DNA of 64,000 nt from Salibacterium halotolerans (GCF_900115625.1 NZ_FOXD01000011.1:53071-117070); one strand, 5' to 3'. Counted from the stretch's first letter, positions 17,341 to 27,677 are shown. Program-made: numbers and translations. Notes: generated by a model not told the origin, from the sequence alone.

Positions 17341-18648
17341 TTACACGTTGGTGAAATGCTGCGTCGATTCTTTCAAATGACTGGAGGCCGAAGCAGCTTC
17401 ACTCGATGCGTTGTCAATATCTTTCACGGAAGCTGTTAATTTCTCAAGCTCTTTTTCTATATTATCGTTTTGATCTTTTGTCTGATGCATGGCGTGCTGA
17501 ATCTCATTAAAATGCTCGTCTGTCGTGGAGAGGCTGTCCACTCCTCTGTCCACAAGTTCAACGATACTGTCCACCGCACTTGTTACTTTTGCACTTTGTT
17601 CTTTCGTATTTTCAATTAATTCCGCGATTCGTGAGGTCGATGACTTGGTCTGGGATGAAAGTTTACGTATTTCACCGGCCACAACAGAGAATCCTTTTCC
17701 GTGTTCGCCGGCGCGGGTGGCTTCAATGGAAGCGTTCAGGGCAAGGAGATTCGTCTGTTCGGATACTTTATCAACGAGTTCAATCACTTCATTCATCTGC
17801 GCGGAAATGCCGTTTAATTTTTCCACATGTCCGGAAATGTTGGTGACACTGCTGCTCACATTATTCATATCGGCATGAAGCGACTGCAGCTGTTCTTTCC
17901 CGGTGTCAGAACGCTGCTGGGACTCAACGGCCAGTCTTCTTCCTTCCTTTGCCATTCCCATCGCATCTGAAGCCTGTTCGTTCAGCTTTTTGACGGCATC
18001 GCTGGTACGTCCGGACAGGCCGGCCAGTTCGTCGGCTGTCGAACGTACATGCCGGGAGAGCTCCCGTTCTGTTTCGGCGTGTTTTTCGCTCATCCGCCAA
18101 AATTCTTTTTCATATTCATCGAGCACAATCTGCTGTTCCATGCTGACGAGCTTACTTACGGCCTTGACAGCCTCGAACATATCCGTGCGGTTTTCGATTT
18201 GTTGTTCAAACGCATCGAGGAGAGAAACATATAATTTCTCAAAAGCTCCCATATACCACTTCGTCTGCAGCCCGACCTGCACGTGCGCATAAGCGATCCG
18301 GCGGCGTTTGTCCAGAAAATCATCATCGATGCGTCCGGAGAACATTTCTTTGATATGCTGGTTGAATGTTCTCTTAAGCCGTTCGACACTGCTGTGTTCC
18401 TTTATAATGGAAAGAAGACCTGGCTGGGCGGTCACTGCATCATAGAATTCATCCGTGATTTCTGAGATGTGATCGTTCACGATGGGCTCCAGTGATTCAA
18501 TGATGCGAAGGTCCTTTTCAGTCAGTGAGATTAAGTCCGCCTGTTTCTGCAGATCTTCATGACCGCTGAGGTTCAGCTGGTAGTCCTGAATGTCCGGTGC
18601 AGCAGCCGCGGCCTGTTCTTTTTTTGAAAATGGCAGTCCGAATTTCAT
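17341..18648 (-). CDS. hemAT: Heme-based aerotactic transducer HemAT
   Basis: 435 residues, soluble. Residues about 30-185 form a globin-coupled sensor with the proximal heme His at about 122 ([11 protein letters not shown]) and the distal-side Tyr near 69 (DEFYDAV), both conserved with B. subtilis HemAT. The C-terminal half is a methyl-accepting signalling domain with the hairpin tip [20 protein letters not shown] and [15 protein letters not shown]. The alanine-rich N-terminus is poorly conserved. It senses oxygen and signals to CheA. A strong terminator follows and the gene is monocistronic. Confidence 0.95.
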   Translation of the reverse strand: MKFGLPFSKKEQAAAAAPDIQDYQLNLSGHEDLQKQADLISLTEKDLRIIESLEPIVNDHISEITDEFYDAVTAQPGLLSIIKEHSSVERLKRTFNQHIKEMFSGRIDDDFLDKRRRIAYAHVQVGLQTKWYMGAFEKLYVSLLDAFEQQIENRTDMFEAVKAVSKLVSMEQQIVLDEYEKEFWRMSEKHAETERELSRHVRSTADELAGLSGRTSDAVKKLNEQASDAMGMAKEGRRLAVESQQRSDTGKEQLQSLHADMNNVSSSVTNISGHVEKLNGISAQMNEVIELVDKVSEQTNLLALNASIEATRAGEHGKGFSVVAGEIRKLSSQTKSSTSRIAELIENTKEQSAKVTSAVDSIVELVDRGVDSLSTTDEHFNEIQHAMHQTKDQNDNIEKELEKLTASVKDIDNASSEAASASSHLKESTQHFTNV

Positions 18649-18796
18649 CGTTATATCCGTCCCCTTATGTAAACATTTAACACAAACCTGTTACTACTTA
18701 TTTCGGCATAAAGTAGGAATAGTTTACCCGCAGACTTATAATGACGAAAAAAAACAAGTACAATGAAGGAGGTTATCAGGAAAGGCTGTTTTGTTT

Positions 18797-19684
18797 ATGA
18801 AAGCATATTTTTTATTATTTCTTACAGCTGTCATTTTCTCCGGCAATATTATTGCAGGCAAAGCCATGAACGACCTGCCGCCATTTACGATTGCTTTTTT
18901 CCGGGTGCTTATTGCGTTTGTTGTCATTCTGCCGCTGGGGTGGAAGGAAGTGAAAGAGTACAGCGGGACGTTTCTCTCAGAATGGAAAGCAGTATTGTTT
19001 CTGGCATTGACCGGGGTGACGTTTTTCAATTCTTTTATCTATGCTTCCCTTCAGTTCACCAGTTCCACCAATGTGGCGATTATGGAAGCATCCATACCCG
19101 TGTTCACCATTCTTTGCAGTATGATCTTTTTGCGCGAGAGGCTGGACGGGAAACAGTGGATCGGTGCGGGGCTGTCTCTGGCCGGGGCTTTCTGGGTGAT
19201 TACGGAAGGGTCATGGGAGATCATCCGCGGTCTCGGGTTTAATACGGGAGATGTGATCATGCTGGCGGCGGTGGCAGCGTGGACGATCTATTCCATTCTC
19301 GTTAAAATCCATATGATGAAGTTTCCGGTGTACGGCAGTCTTGTTGTGATGCTCGCGATTGCCAATATCGTGCTGCTTCCGATTGCTTTTTTGGAATGGA
19401 GTGCCGGCGGGTTCCCGGATATCTTTCAGGCGGGGCGCATTGCAGGGCTCTTATATCTCGGTATCTTTCCTTCTCTCATCGCTCTTGTCTTGTGGAATAA
19501 AGGGGTGGAGGAAGTCGGTCCGTCCCGGGCTTCTGTGTTTTTAAACCTGCTGCCGGTATTCGTTATGGCAGGAGCATTCTTTTTGCTCGGCGAGACTGTG
19601 ACGCTTGTTCAGTTTCTCGGTGCGCTTGTAGTAATCAGCGGCGTCGTTTTAACGACAAATAACCCTCCCGGCAAAAAAGGGTAA
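18797..19684 (+). CDS. EamA/DMT-family transporter
   Basis: About 295 residues with ten membrane helices in two EamA repeats (first ending near ISASLAGAFWVITEG-type sequence, second from TGDVIMLAAVAAWTIYS to the end). Typical of drug/metabolite exporters such as YdcZ/RhaT relatives; substrate unknown. The start is uncertain: ATG 18797 or TTG 18791, with AGGAAAGG at 18778-18785 and a stronger AGGAGG further upstream at 18767. A terminator follows. Confidence 0.8.
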   Translation: MKAYFLLFLTAVIFSGNIIAGKAMNDLPPFTIAFFRVLIAFVVILPLGWKEVKEYSGTFLSEWKAVLFLALTGVTFFNSFIYASLQFTSSTNVAIMEASIPVFTILCSMIFLRERLDGKQWIGAGLSLAGAFWVITEGSWEIIRGLGFNTGDVIMLAAVAAWTIYSILVKIHMMKFPVYGSLVVMLAIANIVLLPIAFLEWSAGGFPDIFQAGRIAGLLYLGIFPSLIALVLWNKGVEEVGPSRASVFLNLLPVFVMAGAFFLLGETVTLVQFLGALVVISGVVLTTNNPPGKKG

Positions 19685-19685
19685 A

Positions 19686-19711
19686 ACGGGATGTGCTGCG
19701 GCACACCCCGT
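19686..19711. terminator. Terminator between convergent genes
   Basis: ACGGGATGTGC and GCACACCCCGT form an 11-bp stem with one mismatch and a TGCG loop, followed on the + strand by CTGTCTGTTTTT. It ends the DMT transporter gene. Confidence 0.65.
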
Positions 19712-19727
19712 CTGTCTGTTTTTATGA

Positions 19728-20597
19728 TCAAGAGGAAACAAACTCCCCGCCGTTAATATGAACAGCCTGCCCGGTCATATAGGAGGATTCTTCGGAGGCA
19801 AGAAAAACATAAATGCCCGCGTGCTCCGACGGCTGTCCCGGACGTCCCATCGGGCTGTTCGTCCCGAACTGCGCGACCTGCTCGGCCGGGAAGGTCGATG
19901 GAATGAGAGGCGTCCAGACCGGTCCGGGAGCGACCATATTAATGCGGATACCCAAATTGGACAGCGGCTGGGCAAGACTCCTTGTGAAAGAAACAATGGC
20001 GCCTTTGGCGGCGGAGTAATCAATCAGCTGCGGATGCCCGCGGTAGGCGTTAATGGATGTTGTATTAATAATGGAACTGCCTTCTTTCAGAAACGGAATA
20101 GCTGCTTTTGTAACATGAAAATAGGAGAAAAAGTTGGTTTGAAACGTTTCCTCCAGCTGTTCGGTCGATATCTCGGATATATCCTGGCGTACATACTGCA
20201 CGGCAGCATTGTTTACGACGATATCAAGCCCCCCGAGCGTGTCGACTGTCTGCTGAATGATGTCTTTGCAGAATGCTTCGTCTTTGATATCTCCTGCAAT
20301 CAAGAGACACTGTACACCTTCTGCTTCAACGAGCTGTTTCGTTTCTTTGGCATCGCTGTGTTCATTGTAATAGACGATGGACACGTTAGCGCCTTCCTTC
20401 GCATAGACCATAGCCACCGCCCGTCCGATACCACTGTCGCCTCCTGTGATAAGAGCGGTTCTGCCGGAGAGTTTCCCGACTCCGACGTATTCTTTCGGCT
20501 GGACCGGGAGAGGGTTCATCTGTGATTCAATGCCGGGCTGGGACGGCTGAGTCTGCGCCGGCTGCCCGTTTGTCTGCTGGTAACGTGGATTTGTCAT
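19728..20597 (-). CDS. SDR-family oxidoreductase (YhdF/YdaD-like general-stress type)
   Basis: 289 residues from the ATG at 20597, which has AAGGAGG upstream; an in-frame extension beyond it lacks support. A Gln/Pro-rich N-terminal tail (about 40 residues) precedes the Rossmann domain with TGGDSGIGRAVAM (NAD(P) binding), NNAA, the catalytic Ser and YSAAK (Tyr-x-x-x-Lys). The long tail and the PMGRPGQPSEHAGIYVFLAS segment are typical of the Bacillus SDR group that includes general stress protein 39. Substrate unknown. Confidence 0.85.
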   Translation of the reverse strand: MTNPRYQQTNGQPAQTQPSQPGIESQMNPLPVQPKEYVGVGKLSGRTALITGGDSGIGRAVAMVYAKEGANVSIVYYNEHSDAKETKQLVEAEGVQCLLIAGDIKDEAFCKDIIQQTVDTLGGLDIVVNNAAVQYVRQDISEISTEQLEETFQTNFFSYFHVTKAAIPFLKEGSSIINTTSINAYRGHPQLIDYSAAKGAIVSFTRSLAQPLSNLGIRINMVAPGPVWTPLIPSTFPAEQVAQFGTNSPMGRPGQPSEHAGIYVFLASEESSYMTGQAVHINGGEFVSS

Positions 20598-20742
20598 GGC
20601 TGCGCCTCCTTGTGTGCTGAAAATCCGTGTTATCGTTATCTTTCCACAAATACGGCTGAACAAATCCATTATTTTTCTGTAAAATGAAAGAAGGAAGAGG
20701 AAATATACGTTAAAATCGGCGCAGCTTCGGGAGGGACAGAAA

Positions 20743-20910
20743 ATGTATACGTTTGCCGCCGTGGCAGCTGTGATATTTGTGTGCGGATTTTTGATCGCGC
20801 GTGTTGTGAATGTTTTCTGGAACGCATCGTCCATTGCAAGAGACATTGTTGTCACTTTTTTTCAGGGACTGGCTCTGGCCGGGGTGATTATGATCTGGAA
20901 GCTTTTATAA
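20743..20910 (+). CDS. Small membrane protein, 55 residues
   Basis: ATG 20743 has GGGAGGG ten bases upstream. The product (MYTFAAVAAVIFVCGFLIAR, a short polar link, then a second hydrophobic helix ending MIWKLL) has two membrane helices and nothing else. It is set between divergent and convergent neighbours and has its own terminator immediately after the stop. I do not recognise the family; the good ribosome binding site and terminator support a real gene. Confidence 0.65.
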   Translation: MYTFAAVAAVIFVCGFLIARVVNVFWNASSIARDIVVTFFQGLALAGVIMIWKLL

Positions 20911-20911
20911 A

Positions 20912-20947
20912 AAAGAGGAAACCCGCTTGAAATCAGGTTTCCTCTTT
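20912..20947. terminator. Bidirectional terminator
   Basis: AAAGAGGAAACC (20912-20923) and GGTTTCCTCTTT (20936-20947) form a 12-bp perfect stem, flanked by A and T runs, serving the small membrane protein gene and the opposing gene, whose last codons lie within it. Confidence 0.85.
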
Positions 20948-22090
20948 ATTAATGAGTTCGGAGGCGAGCTGCATAATGGTCATGTCATCCATCGGAGGGT
21001 TGTGAAGGCCGGCGCGGACATCGCGGTAGTACCGCTGCAGTGGATTCTGCTGAGACAGACTCCGGGCGCCGGCAATCCGCATGGCGGTGTCGACAATGTT
21101 CACTGCTTGATTCACGACGCTGTATTTCACGGCGCCAAGTTCCGGTTTCATCTGCTGCCGCTCGGCGTAAGAGGATTCATCCCATGTGGAAGCTACACTG
21201 TAGAGAAAGTGCCTGTTCTGTTTAGAGAGCAGTTCCATTTCTCCGATTTTCTGGCGCACGTTCGGCAGGTCCGAAATCGTACCATCGATACTGTTCGGCG
21301 AATATTCTTTGGCAAAGGACACGGCGTAGTCTTTCGCTGCTTCGGCAATGCCCGAGTAGCATGCCGGAATATGCAGGAGCCAGCCGGCCGCCGGTTTATC
21401 TCCGGGCGTCAAGTAGGTGACAAGATGATTATCAGGTACCTGCACCCGGTCAAGCACGAGGTCGTGACTGCCGGTGCCGCGCATGGCAATGGAGTCCCAC
21501 GTCTCCTCAATGGACAGGCTGGAGCTGTTTCCTGGAATCAGAAAGTTTGCGACGCTTTCGTCCTTTTCGAGGGTGGCGCTGACAACAAAGTAATCGAGCA
21601 CCGGTGCCATCGTCGCAAAGGTTTTCCGGCCGCTTATCTTCCACTGCCCGTTTTCGTGGACTGCGGTGGTTTCCGGCTTTCCGCCTCTGGTTGGACTGCC
21701 GGTGGCCGGTTCGGTTGCGGTATTGTTCAGGAGCGCACCGTCTTCAAGCACTTCCCGGCAGAAGGAAGCATACACGTCTTCCGGCCAGCTCTTTTGTTCG
21801 CCAAGGTTCTGGACGATTCCCATGTGCCAGCCGATGGAGAGCGCTGTCGATCCGTCCGCTTTTCCGATGATTTCCTGCGCTTTTACCAGTTCCAGGAGGG
21901 AAATTTCTTTTCCTCCGTACCGACCGGGAACGGTTAGAGCCGTATATCCGATATTTTTCAGGGTTTCTATATTTTCCACGGGGAAAGAGGCCTCTTCGTC
22001 ATGCCTGGCCGCTCTTTCCCTGAAAGGCTGGACGTGCCGCTTAAGTACATTCAGCCGTTCGTTCATAGTCTGCTGTTCCAACATTTCCAT
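20933..22090 (-). CDS. Acyl-CoA dehydrogenase-like flavoprotein
   Basis: 385 residues with the acyl-CoA dehydrogenase N-terminal helical domain, a middle beta domain (NNTATEPATGSPTRGG, then KISGRKTFATMAPVLDYFVV) and a C-terminal helical domain. Details such as ATEPATGSPTRGG and the absence of an obvious catalytic Glu suggest the group that includes DszC/SfnB-like flavin monooxygenases and YdbM as well as true dehydrogenases, so the reaction is open. The gene stands alone; no beta-oxidation genes are adjacent. Confidence 0.75.
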   Translation of the reverse strand: MEMLEQQTMNERLNVLKRHVQPFRERAARHDEEASFPVENIETLKNIGYTALTVPGRYGGKEISLLELVKAQEIIGKADGSTALSIGWHMGIVQNLGEQKSWPEDVYASFCREVLEDGALLNNTATEPATGSPTRGGKPETTAVHENGQWKISGRKTFATMAPVLDYFVVSATLEKDESVANFLIPGNSSSLSIEETWDSIAMRGTGSHDLVLDRVQVPDNHLVTYLTPGDKPAAGWLLHIPACYSGIAEAAKDYAVSFAKEYSPNSIDGTISDLPNVRQKIGEMELLSKQNRHFLYSVASTWDESSYAERQQMKPELGAVKYSVVNQAVNIVDTAMRIAGARSLSQQNPLQRYYRDVRAGLHNPPMDDMTIMQLASELINKEET

Positions 22091-22187
22091 CCCGTCATTC
22101 CTCCTTCGATGGATTACATCTTCATTCTAAAGCAAAGCAGAAGAACACGTCACTCGGCAGAAGCCGCATGTAACGCCCGATTTCCAT

Positions 22188-22970
22188 TTAACCCTTTGCG
22201 TCCCCCTGCGTGTCCCAATTCTGAAGGATGTGATAAAACCGTTCCCGGCTCACCATATGTTCTCCGTTTGCCGCATCATGGACAATGTAAACCGGTCCCT
22301 CTGTTCCATGTTGGATCGATACGGTTAATACCGAAGGCGCGCTTCCCTCCTCTTTGCGGCAGACTGCCACACCAATGGGATAGTGACGCTCCGCACGTTT
22401 CGGCTCAATCGTCACCCCGCGCTGATAATAAAAGGACGTGGCAGGGTAATCACGAAACAGCTCCTTGAATTCCTCTTCCGTGACCTGATGGTAATGAAAA
22501 ATCGAATTGGCCGGCCTGCCGCGTCCCTGGCCGAAAGGTGTCGATAATATCAACGTTCCCCCGGGGCGCAGCAGCTTCAAGAGGTTTTGAAAAAAAGCCT
22601 GGTCATCCGGCACGTGTTCCATCGTTTCAAAGGAGAGAATGGTATCAAACGTGCCGAGTTTATCTGTAATGTCCGGGTCCAGCGCATCTGCCTCCTTGAA
22701 CGTGAGAAGCGGATGATGATAGTGACGCCTGGCGTACCGGATGGTTTCCGGATCAACATCTACACCGATAACTTCCGTAATGCTGTGTTTCTGTTTTTTG
22801 GCCGTCATCTGCGCGCCGTAGCCGCTTCCGGCTGCTATATCAAGGACACGCCCATATACGTAGGGAAGAGCAAACATATACCGTGCCAAGTGTTCCAGCA
22901 GCATCCCGTTTTCCGGATTCATTTCTTTTGGAATTATACGTTCTCCTGTATCTTCAAGCATCTTTTTCAC
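22188..22970 (-). CDS. Class I SAM-dependent methyltransferase
   Basis: 260 residues. Motif I VLDIAAGSGYGAQ, an acidic end to strand 2 (VIGVDVDPETIRYAR), motif II KEADALDPDI and motif III LLRPGGTLILSTPFG define a Rossmann-type methyltransferase. The C-terminal 80 residues form an extra beta-rich extension. The frame begins at GTG 22970 with ATG 22961 as an alternative; ribosome binding sequence is weak. Substrate unknown. Confidence 0.8.
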   Translation of the reverse strand: MKKMLEDTGERIIPKEMNPENGMLLEHLARYMFALPYVYGRVLDIAAGSGYGAQMTAKKQKHSITEVIGVDVDPETIRYARRHYHHPLLTFKEADALDPDITDKLGTFDTILSFETMEHVPDDQAFFQNLLKLLRPGGTLILSTPFGQGRGRPANSIFHYHQVTEEEFKELFRDYPATSFYYQRGVTIEPKRAERHYPIGVAVCRKEEGSAPSVLTVSIQHGTEGPVYIVHDAANGEHMVSRERFYHILQNWDTQGDAKG

Positions 22971-23297
22971 CGCTTTACATAACTTTACTTTTTCTATTGT
23001 ATCAAAGAAACAAAAGAAATGATGGTGTCACCCGGATGGAGAAATGATTTTTTGACATATGAAAAAAGCAGGGATTATAGATCTATAAATTCAGTCTTAG
23101 ATAAAGATGTATTGTTTCTATAAGTATTCCAATTTATAAAAAAAGTTAAAAATATTTTAAACTGCATAAATAGCGGAGTGAAGCGTTGTCATTTTCTACA
23201 GCCGTAGGATAAGACTATTTGCTTATTTTTTGTTTTTAGATAGAATGAGATTTGCGTTAATTAAGACTTATGTATTAATGAAAAGTGGGGGATTGAA
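22971..23297. other. 327-bp AT-rich divergent intergenic region
   Basis: Between the divergent methyltransferase and chemoreceptor genes. Apart from the promoter at 23052-23081 I see no RNA gene, repeat or open frame with a ribosome binding site. A sigma-D type promoter, expected for chemotaxis genes, was not convincingly found. Confidence 0.5.
23052..23081 (+). promoter_or_regulatory. Candidate sigma-A promoter for the chemoreceptor
   Basis: TTGACA at 23052-23057 and TATAGA at 23076-23081 with an 18-nt spacer, giving a leader of about 210 nt before the GTG start. Confidence 0.55.
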
Positions 23298-25379
23298 GTG
23301 AAGGGGAACATGACGCTGCGCAAGAAGATGCTTGCTATTTTCATTCCGTTGGTGTTGATATCAGGAGCAGCTGTTTCAGCCGTATCCTATTTCACCGCCA
23401 AAGATGACCTTGAAAATGCGCTGGAGGAGAATATGACCGCCAGTACGGCGGAACTGGCACAGACGACAGAAAAAGGGTTTGTCGCTCATCAACGAATCGG
23501 CGATAGTTTATCATCCCTTTTGAGCAGTCAGGGGACATCGCTTGAAAAAGAAGAAATAGCGGACATTCTTGAGAATATGATCTGGAACAACGAGCAGACA
23601 CTGGGGGCCGGCGTTTGGTTTGAGCCTTATGCCTACAATGAAAATACTGAGTATTTCGGTCCGTATGTGTATAAAGAAGACGGAGAAGCGGTGTATACCG
23701 AAATGTACGAAGAACCCGACTATGATTATCCAAGCTACGAATGGTATAAAGCAGGGATGAACTCCGATGGAGAAGCGGTTTGGACGGCGCCGTATAAGGA
23801 CGGCGAAACCGGTATTACGATGCTCACGACGTCGGTGCCGTTTCAGAATGAGTCCGGGGAAACAATAGGTGTCGTAACATCGGACATCGATTTGAGCACC
23901 CTGCAGGATCACATCGGTTCCGCCGGCATGAATGGTTCCGGCTTTGCTTTTTTAACCGATGAAAACGGTCAGTACATTGCACACCCGAATCGGGACAAAG
24001 TGATGTCGGCCGGTGTCAGCGATGAAGAAGAATTCGGGGAAGCGTATTCCACCGAAGTGGAAGAGATACAAAGACTCGAATACAATGGCGAAGAACACCT
24101 TGTCTATCAGCAGACCCTCCCGACGACGGGGTGGACATTATCGCTTGCGGTGCCGGAAATGGAACTGTACGCGCCGCTGAACCAGCTTTTGACCCAGTTA
24201 ATCATTTACACAGTGGTGGTGGCATTGCTGGGATCGATTGTAATCTTCCTGTTTTCAGGACGTTTGACCCGGCATTTGAACACATTGAAAGACAAGATGG
24301 GACGAGTGAGTGAAGGAGATCTTACCGTCAACACATCCATTGACTCCAACGACGAAATCGGAGTGCTTGGCCGGGAGTTCAACAAAATGATCGGTGACAT
24401 GAACGATTTGCTCACCTCCATGCGGAATACGGTATTCACCCTGCGCGAGTCATCGGAGCAGATGAGTGCCACCTCCGAAGAAACAACGGCTTCCAGCCAG
24501 GACATTAACAAAGCGGTTCAGGATGTCGCCGCGACCGCTACAACGATGTCCGAGCAGACGGAAGAAACCAATCAGGCTTCCGGAGAACTCGCATCTTCCA
24601 TCGAAAAGATTACGAACCGGGTGGAATCGGTCAGGGAACTGAGCGAAAAGCAGGAAGCAGACCACAAGGACGGTCTCAAGCAGATGGAAACCTTGCAGAA
24701 CGCTTCGGAATCTGCCGCTGAACAGACGGATAAAGCCGGTTCAACCGTGCAGGAGCTGTCTGAACATGTCCAGAGTATTGAATCCGTGGTGCGAAGCATC
24801 GAAGAAATTTCTGAACAGACCAACCTGCTTGCTTTAAATGCAAGCATTGAGGCAGCCAGAGCCGGCGAACACGGCAAAGGATTTGCGGTAGTCGCCGGAG
24901 AGGTCCGGAAATTGTCGGAACAGACAACGGACATGACAGGACGGATCAAAGAACGGATAGCATCGGTTAAACAGGAATCGCAGGAAGCTGTGACGTCGAT
25001 GGAAGACGTCCAAAGCTCCAATCATTATCAGCGGGAAGCTGTTTCCCAGACAAGAGAGATATTTGAACGGTTGACGGGTGTGGCAAGAGAAATGGCAGAG
25101 GCCATGAACGCTATCTCCGGCGATGCAGGAAACATGAACGAGAAAAAAGATAATATCACGGAAAGACTCGACAACATCAATGCAAGCATTCAGCAGACAG
25201 CGTCGGCGAGTGAAGAAATCAGCGCATCGACCGATGAACAGGTGCAGGCACTCCAGGGAGTGGCAGAAACGGCGGAACAGCTGCAGGAAATGAGCGAAGA
25301 AGCCGACAGGAAAGTACGGGCTTTCCACATCCAGGATCAGCCAAAAGAACAGGAAGAGAGCAGAGAAGACAATGATTAA
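23298..25379 (+). CDS. Methyl-accepting chemotaxis protein with dCache sensor
   Basis: 693 residues. One membrane helix (about 12-34), an extracellular double Cache domain (about 40-295, with [23 protein letters not shown] and [11 protein letters not shown]), a second helix (about 300-325), a HAMP domain ([22 protein letters not shown]) and a cytoplasmic signalling domain with the tip [21 protein letters not shown] and [17 protein letters not shown]. The ligand is unknown; the dCache form often binds amino acids or organic acids. The GTG start has GTGGGGG six bases upstream. Confidence 0.93.
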   Translation: MKGNMTLRKKMLAIFIPLVLISGAAVSAVSYFTAKDDLENALEENMTASTAELAQTTEKGFVAHQRIGDSLSSLLSSQGTSLEKEEIADILENMIWNNEQTLGAGVWFEPYAYNENTEYFGPYVYKEDGEAVYTEMYEEPDYDYPSYEWYKAGMNSDGEAVWTAPYKDGETGITMLTTSVPFQNESGETIGVVTSDIDLSTLQDHIGSAGMNGSGFAFLTDENGQYIAHPNRDKVMSAGVSDEEEFGEAYSTEVEEIQRLEYNGEEHLVYQQTLPTTGWTLSLAVPEMELYAPLNQLLTQLIIYTVVVALLGSIVIFLFSGRLTRHLNTLKDKMGRVSEGDLTVNTSIDSNDEIGVLGREFNKMIGDMNDLLTSMRNTVFTLRESSEQMSATSEETTASSQDINKAVQDVAATATTMSEQTEETNQASGELASSIEKITNRVESVRELSEKQEADHKDGLKQMETLQNASESAAEQTDKAGSTVQELSEHVQSIESVVRSIEEISEQTNLLALNASIEAARAGEHGKGFAVVAGEVRKLSEQTTDMTGRIKERIASVKQESQEAVTSMEDVQSSNHYQREAVSQTREIFERLTGVAREMAEAMNAISGDAGNMNEKKDNITERLDNINASIQQTASASEEISASTDEQVQALQGVAETAEQLQEMSEEADRKVRAFHIQDQPKEQEESREDND

Positions 25380-25394
25380 TGGAAATTTCGCGGG

Positions 25395-25438
25395 GTGGCA
25401 GCAGCATGAACATATGTTTCTGCCACTCTTCTTTTTTT
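25395..25438 (+). terminator. Terminator of the chemoreceptor gene
   Basis: GTGGCAG (25395-25401) pairs with CTGCCAC (25420-25426), followed by a T-rich run CTTCTTTTTTT. Confidence 0.8.
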
Positions 25439-25525
25439 CGTGTACAATGGGTTTGTGATTGAAATTCACAAACGTAATGATAGGATGGAAATGATAAAAG
25501 ATCACAAGAATTGGTGGAAAAAATC

Positions 25526-26020
25526 ATGAAAATAGAAGAAGTACACGCAATAGATGCGGAAACGGTAAAATATGTGATGCAGCGGGCCTTTGCTGAATAT
25601 AATAACGACCCTGTCCCGTCGGGGGCAATGCAGGAAACGACAGAATCGATTCAGGCATCTATCGCAGGCGGAGAAGAGACGGCGGCAGTATGTTCGATTG
25701 AAAACAGACCCGTTGGTATCGTGAGAGTCAGAGAAGAAGACGGCGCCTTGTATTTTTTCCGGTTGTCGGTTCTTCCGGAAGAACGGGGAAACGGTATCGC
25801 AGCGGCATTAATCCGCTGGGTGGAGAGCAAAGCGCTGCAGCTTGAAAAAGAGATCGTATTCTGTAAGGTGCGGGCGTCCACCCCTCACAATGTGAGACGG
25901 TACGAACGGCTTGGGTATCATATTTACGATACATTTACTGTCGACAGACCGGAATGGCCGTCATTTGACGTCGTTTCGATGAAAAAGAAAATACCGGTGG
26001 AGCAGTCGAGCCATGACTAA
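25526..26020 (+). CDS. GNAT-family N-acetyltransferase
   Basis: 164 residues from ATG 25526, with GGTGG eight bases upstream (a TTG at 25511 is upstream of that site). The acetyl-CoA loop LSVLPEERGNGIAAALIRWVESKA is the motif A signature, followed by HNVRRYERLGYHIYDTFTV. Substrate unknown. The stop overlaps the next start by 8 nt, so the two genes form an operon. Confidence 0.85.
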   Translation: MKIEEVHAIDAETVKYVMQRAFAEYNNDPVPSGAMQETTESIQASIAGGEETAAVCSIENRPVGIVRVREEDGALYFFRLSVLPEERGNGIAAALIRWVESKALQLEKEIVFCKVRASTPHNVRRYERLGYHIYDTFTVDRPEWPSFDVVSMKKKIPVEQSSHD

Positions 26021-27677
26021 AAGGAGAACGCTGCTTCCTGGTGTTTTCAGTTTTATCCTCTGGGCTGCCTTCGCGCAGCCGGGGCTGATAGAAACCGCCC
26101 TTGCCGCCGCGTTCTTTCTGATTGTACCGGCTGTGCTTATTCTTTCTGCTGTATCCTTTCCGGGACGGGCAGATGTCTGCTGGTTTGCTGCGGCCTGGAG
26201 TGGAGCTCTGTCCATGATGCTGGATACAGAAGTAAGTGCCGCATTGCTCGCTGCTGTGTGGTTTCTGTTTACCGGGTACACCGCCTGGAAAGGTTTGATC
26301 AGGTGGATGGCAAGAGGAATGGCTCCTTTAGAGGAAACGGCTGTTGATGCAGGGCTTGTGTACAGTGTTGTCGGTGGAGTATGGTTTGTATTGTCGCGGG
26401 CTGGATCTGCTTCGTGGCTTCCATATACCGATGTGATTGTGGACTTAACAGCGGTTCACTTTCATTATGCGGCTTTTCTGCTGCCGGTGTTAACCGGGGC
26501 ACTTGGCCGGTACCATTTCCGTTACCATGCTTCCGGCAGCCGTTTTTCGTACAGGGTGCTGACTGCCGGTGTCCTTTCAGGCCCGGTTCTCACAGCCGTG
26601 GCCGTCGATCAGGGCCCGCCGCTTGAAGCCGTTCTCGTCGGCATCTATGTTGTATTTCTTTACTGGTTTGCGGCGTGGAGTATGAAAGAATCGTTCTTCA
26701 TGCCGCTTTTGTCCAAGATAACGATAACAGTCTCTTCTCTAGTGCTGCTTGGGACGATGACCCTGTCGATTCTTTACAGCACCGGACGCGCGATTGGTTA
26801 TCAAATAATCGGCATTGCAGAAATGATCCCGTGGCATGGGGCCTGGAATGCATTTGCTTTTTCTACCATAGCGTTAATCGGATGGGCTGTCGTATCGCCT
26901 GATCCACGGGCGGTATATGCCTCGTTTCCCATCAGCGGAATCCGGGGAAAAGCCCGCATTGCAGAAAAAATGGAACAGAATCAGCCGCTTAAAGAGACAG
27001 ACGGCTTGATTTCGTCGTGGGATCTGTATGCAGGGGAAAGGTTTCATCCAGAGAAGCTTGATCCTCTGGTGTCCGCCTTTCATACCCATACCAAACAGTA
27101 CCGTATGAAAGCAGACATTCAGTGGCGTTTTTCTTTCATGTACCGTGTTTCTTCTTTTTTTACCGGGAAAATAAAACAGCTTAACATTCCGGCTTCAGGA
27201 AAAAGAGAAATCAATGGAAATGTATATAAAATGGAAAAATCAGAGGACGGGCACGCGGCCCCGCGTGTCTGGATACGGAGCCTTGCAGATACAGGGCGCC
27301 CGGTATTTACAGCTGTGTACGGCTGTCACAGGAAAGAGGAGGTTACCTATTTCAATATTGCCCTGCCTCTTCCCGCCGGTGTGATGACAGGTATTCTCCG
27401 GCCGGAACACAAAGAAGACGGTGCGCTTGTTCTTACGAGCCGTAAACAGCCGGATCTCCGCGGAGATGAGGGAATATATGTCACGATCGGGCGCTGGACG
27501 TGGAAAACGCCGCTGCAGGAGACATTTCACATGCATCAGACAAAAGAGAATCAGCTGAAAGCCGATCATACGATGACAATCGGCCGCTTCCGTTTTCTTA
27601 CGATAACGTATCATCTGCCGCTCGTTGAACATCAAGAGAAGCGGCATGACGGCGCTGAACGATTCGAAGACGTATGA
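26013..27677 (+). CDS. YndJ-like membrane protein with C-terminal DUF4166 domain
   Basis: 554 residues. The first 300 form eight to ten membrane helices (YndJ-like), the last 220 a soluble domain resembling DUF4166 (LDPLVSAFHTHTKQYRMKAD, then VRIR/ WIRSLADTGRPVFTAVYG-type sequence). Function unknown in the family. The gene overlaps the acetyltransferase gene at its start. Its last 80 bp overlap, in antisense, the end of the MATE transporter gene. Confidence 0.7.
   Translation: MTKRRTLLPGVFSFILWAAFAQPGLIETALAAAFFLIVPAVLILSAVSFPGRADVCWFAAAWSGALSMMLDTEVSAALLAAVWFLFTGYTAWKGLIRWMARGMAPLEETAVDAGLVYSVVGGVWFVLSRAGSASWLPYTDVIVDLTAVHFHYAAFLLPVLTGALGRYHFRYHASGSRFSYRVLTAGVLSGPVLTAVAVDQGPPLEAVLVGIYVVFLYWFAAWSMKESFFMPLLSKITITVSSLVLLGTMTLSILYSTGRAIGYQIIGIAEMIPWHGAWNAFAFSTIALIGWAVVSPDPRAVYASFPISGIRGKARIAEKMEQNQPLKETDGLISSWDLYAGERFHPEKLDPLVSAFHTHTKQYRMKADIQWRFSFMYRVSSFFTGKIKQLNIPASGKREINGNVYKMEKSEDGHAAPRVWIRSLADTGRPVFTAVYGCHRKEEVTYFNIALPLPAGVMTGILRPEHKEDGALVLTSRKQPDLRGDEGIYVTIGRWTWKTPLQETFHMHQTKENQLKADHTMTIGRFRFLTITYHLPLVEHQEKRHDGAERFEDV

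Noticed and set aside
19758..20525. 255-codon open frame on the + strand
   Set aside because: Antisense shadow of the SDR gene, which has all catalytic motifs.
20927..21937. 336-codon open frame on the + strand
   Set aside because: Antisense to the acyl-CoA dehydrogenase-like gene; starts inside a terminator and has no ribosome binding site.
22971..23297. Sigma-D promoter for the chemoreceptor
   Set aside because: No TAAA box at the right distance from a GCCGATAA-like box.
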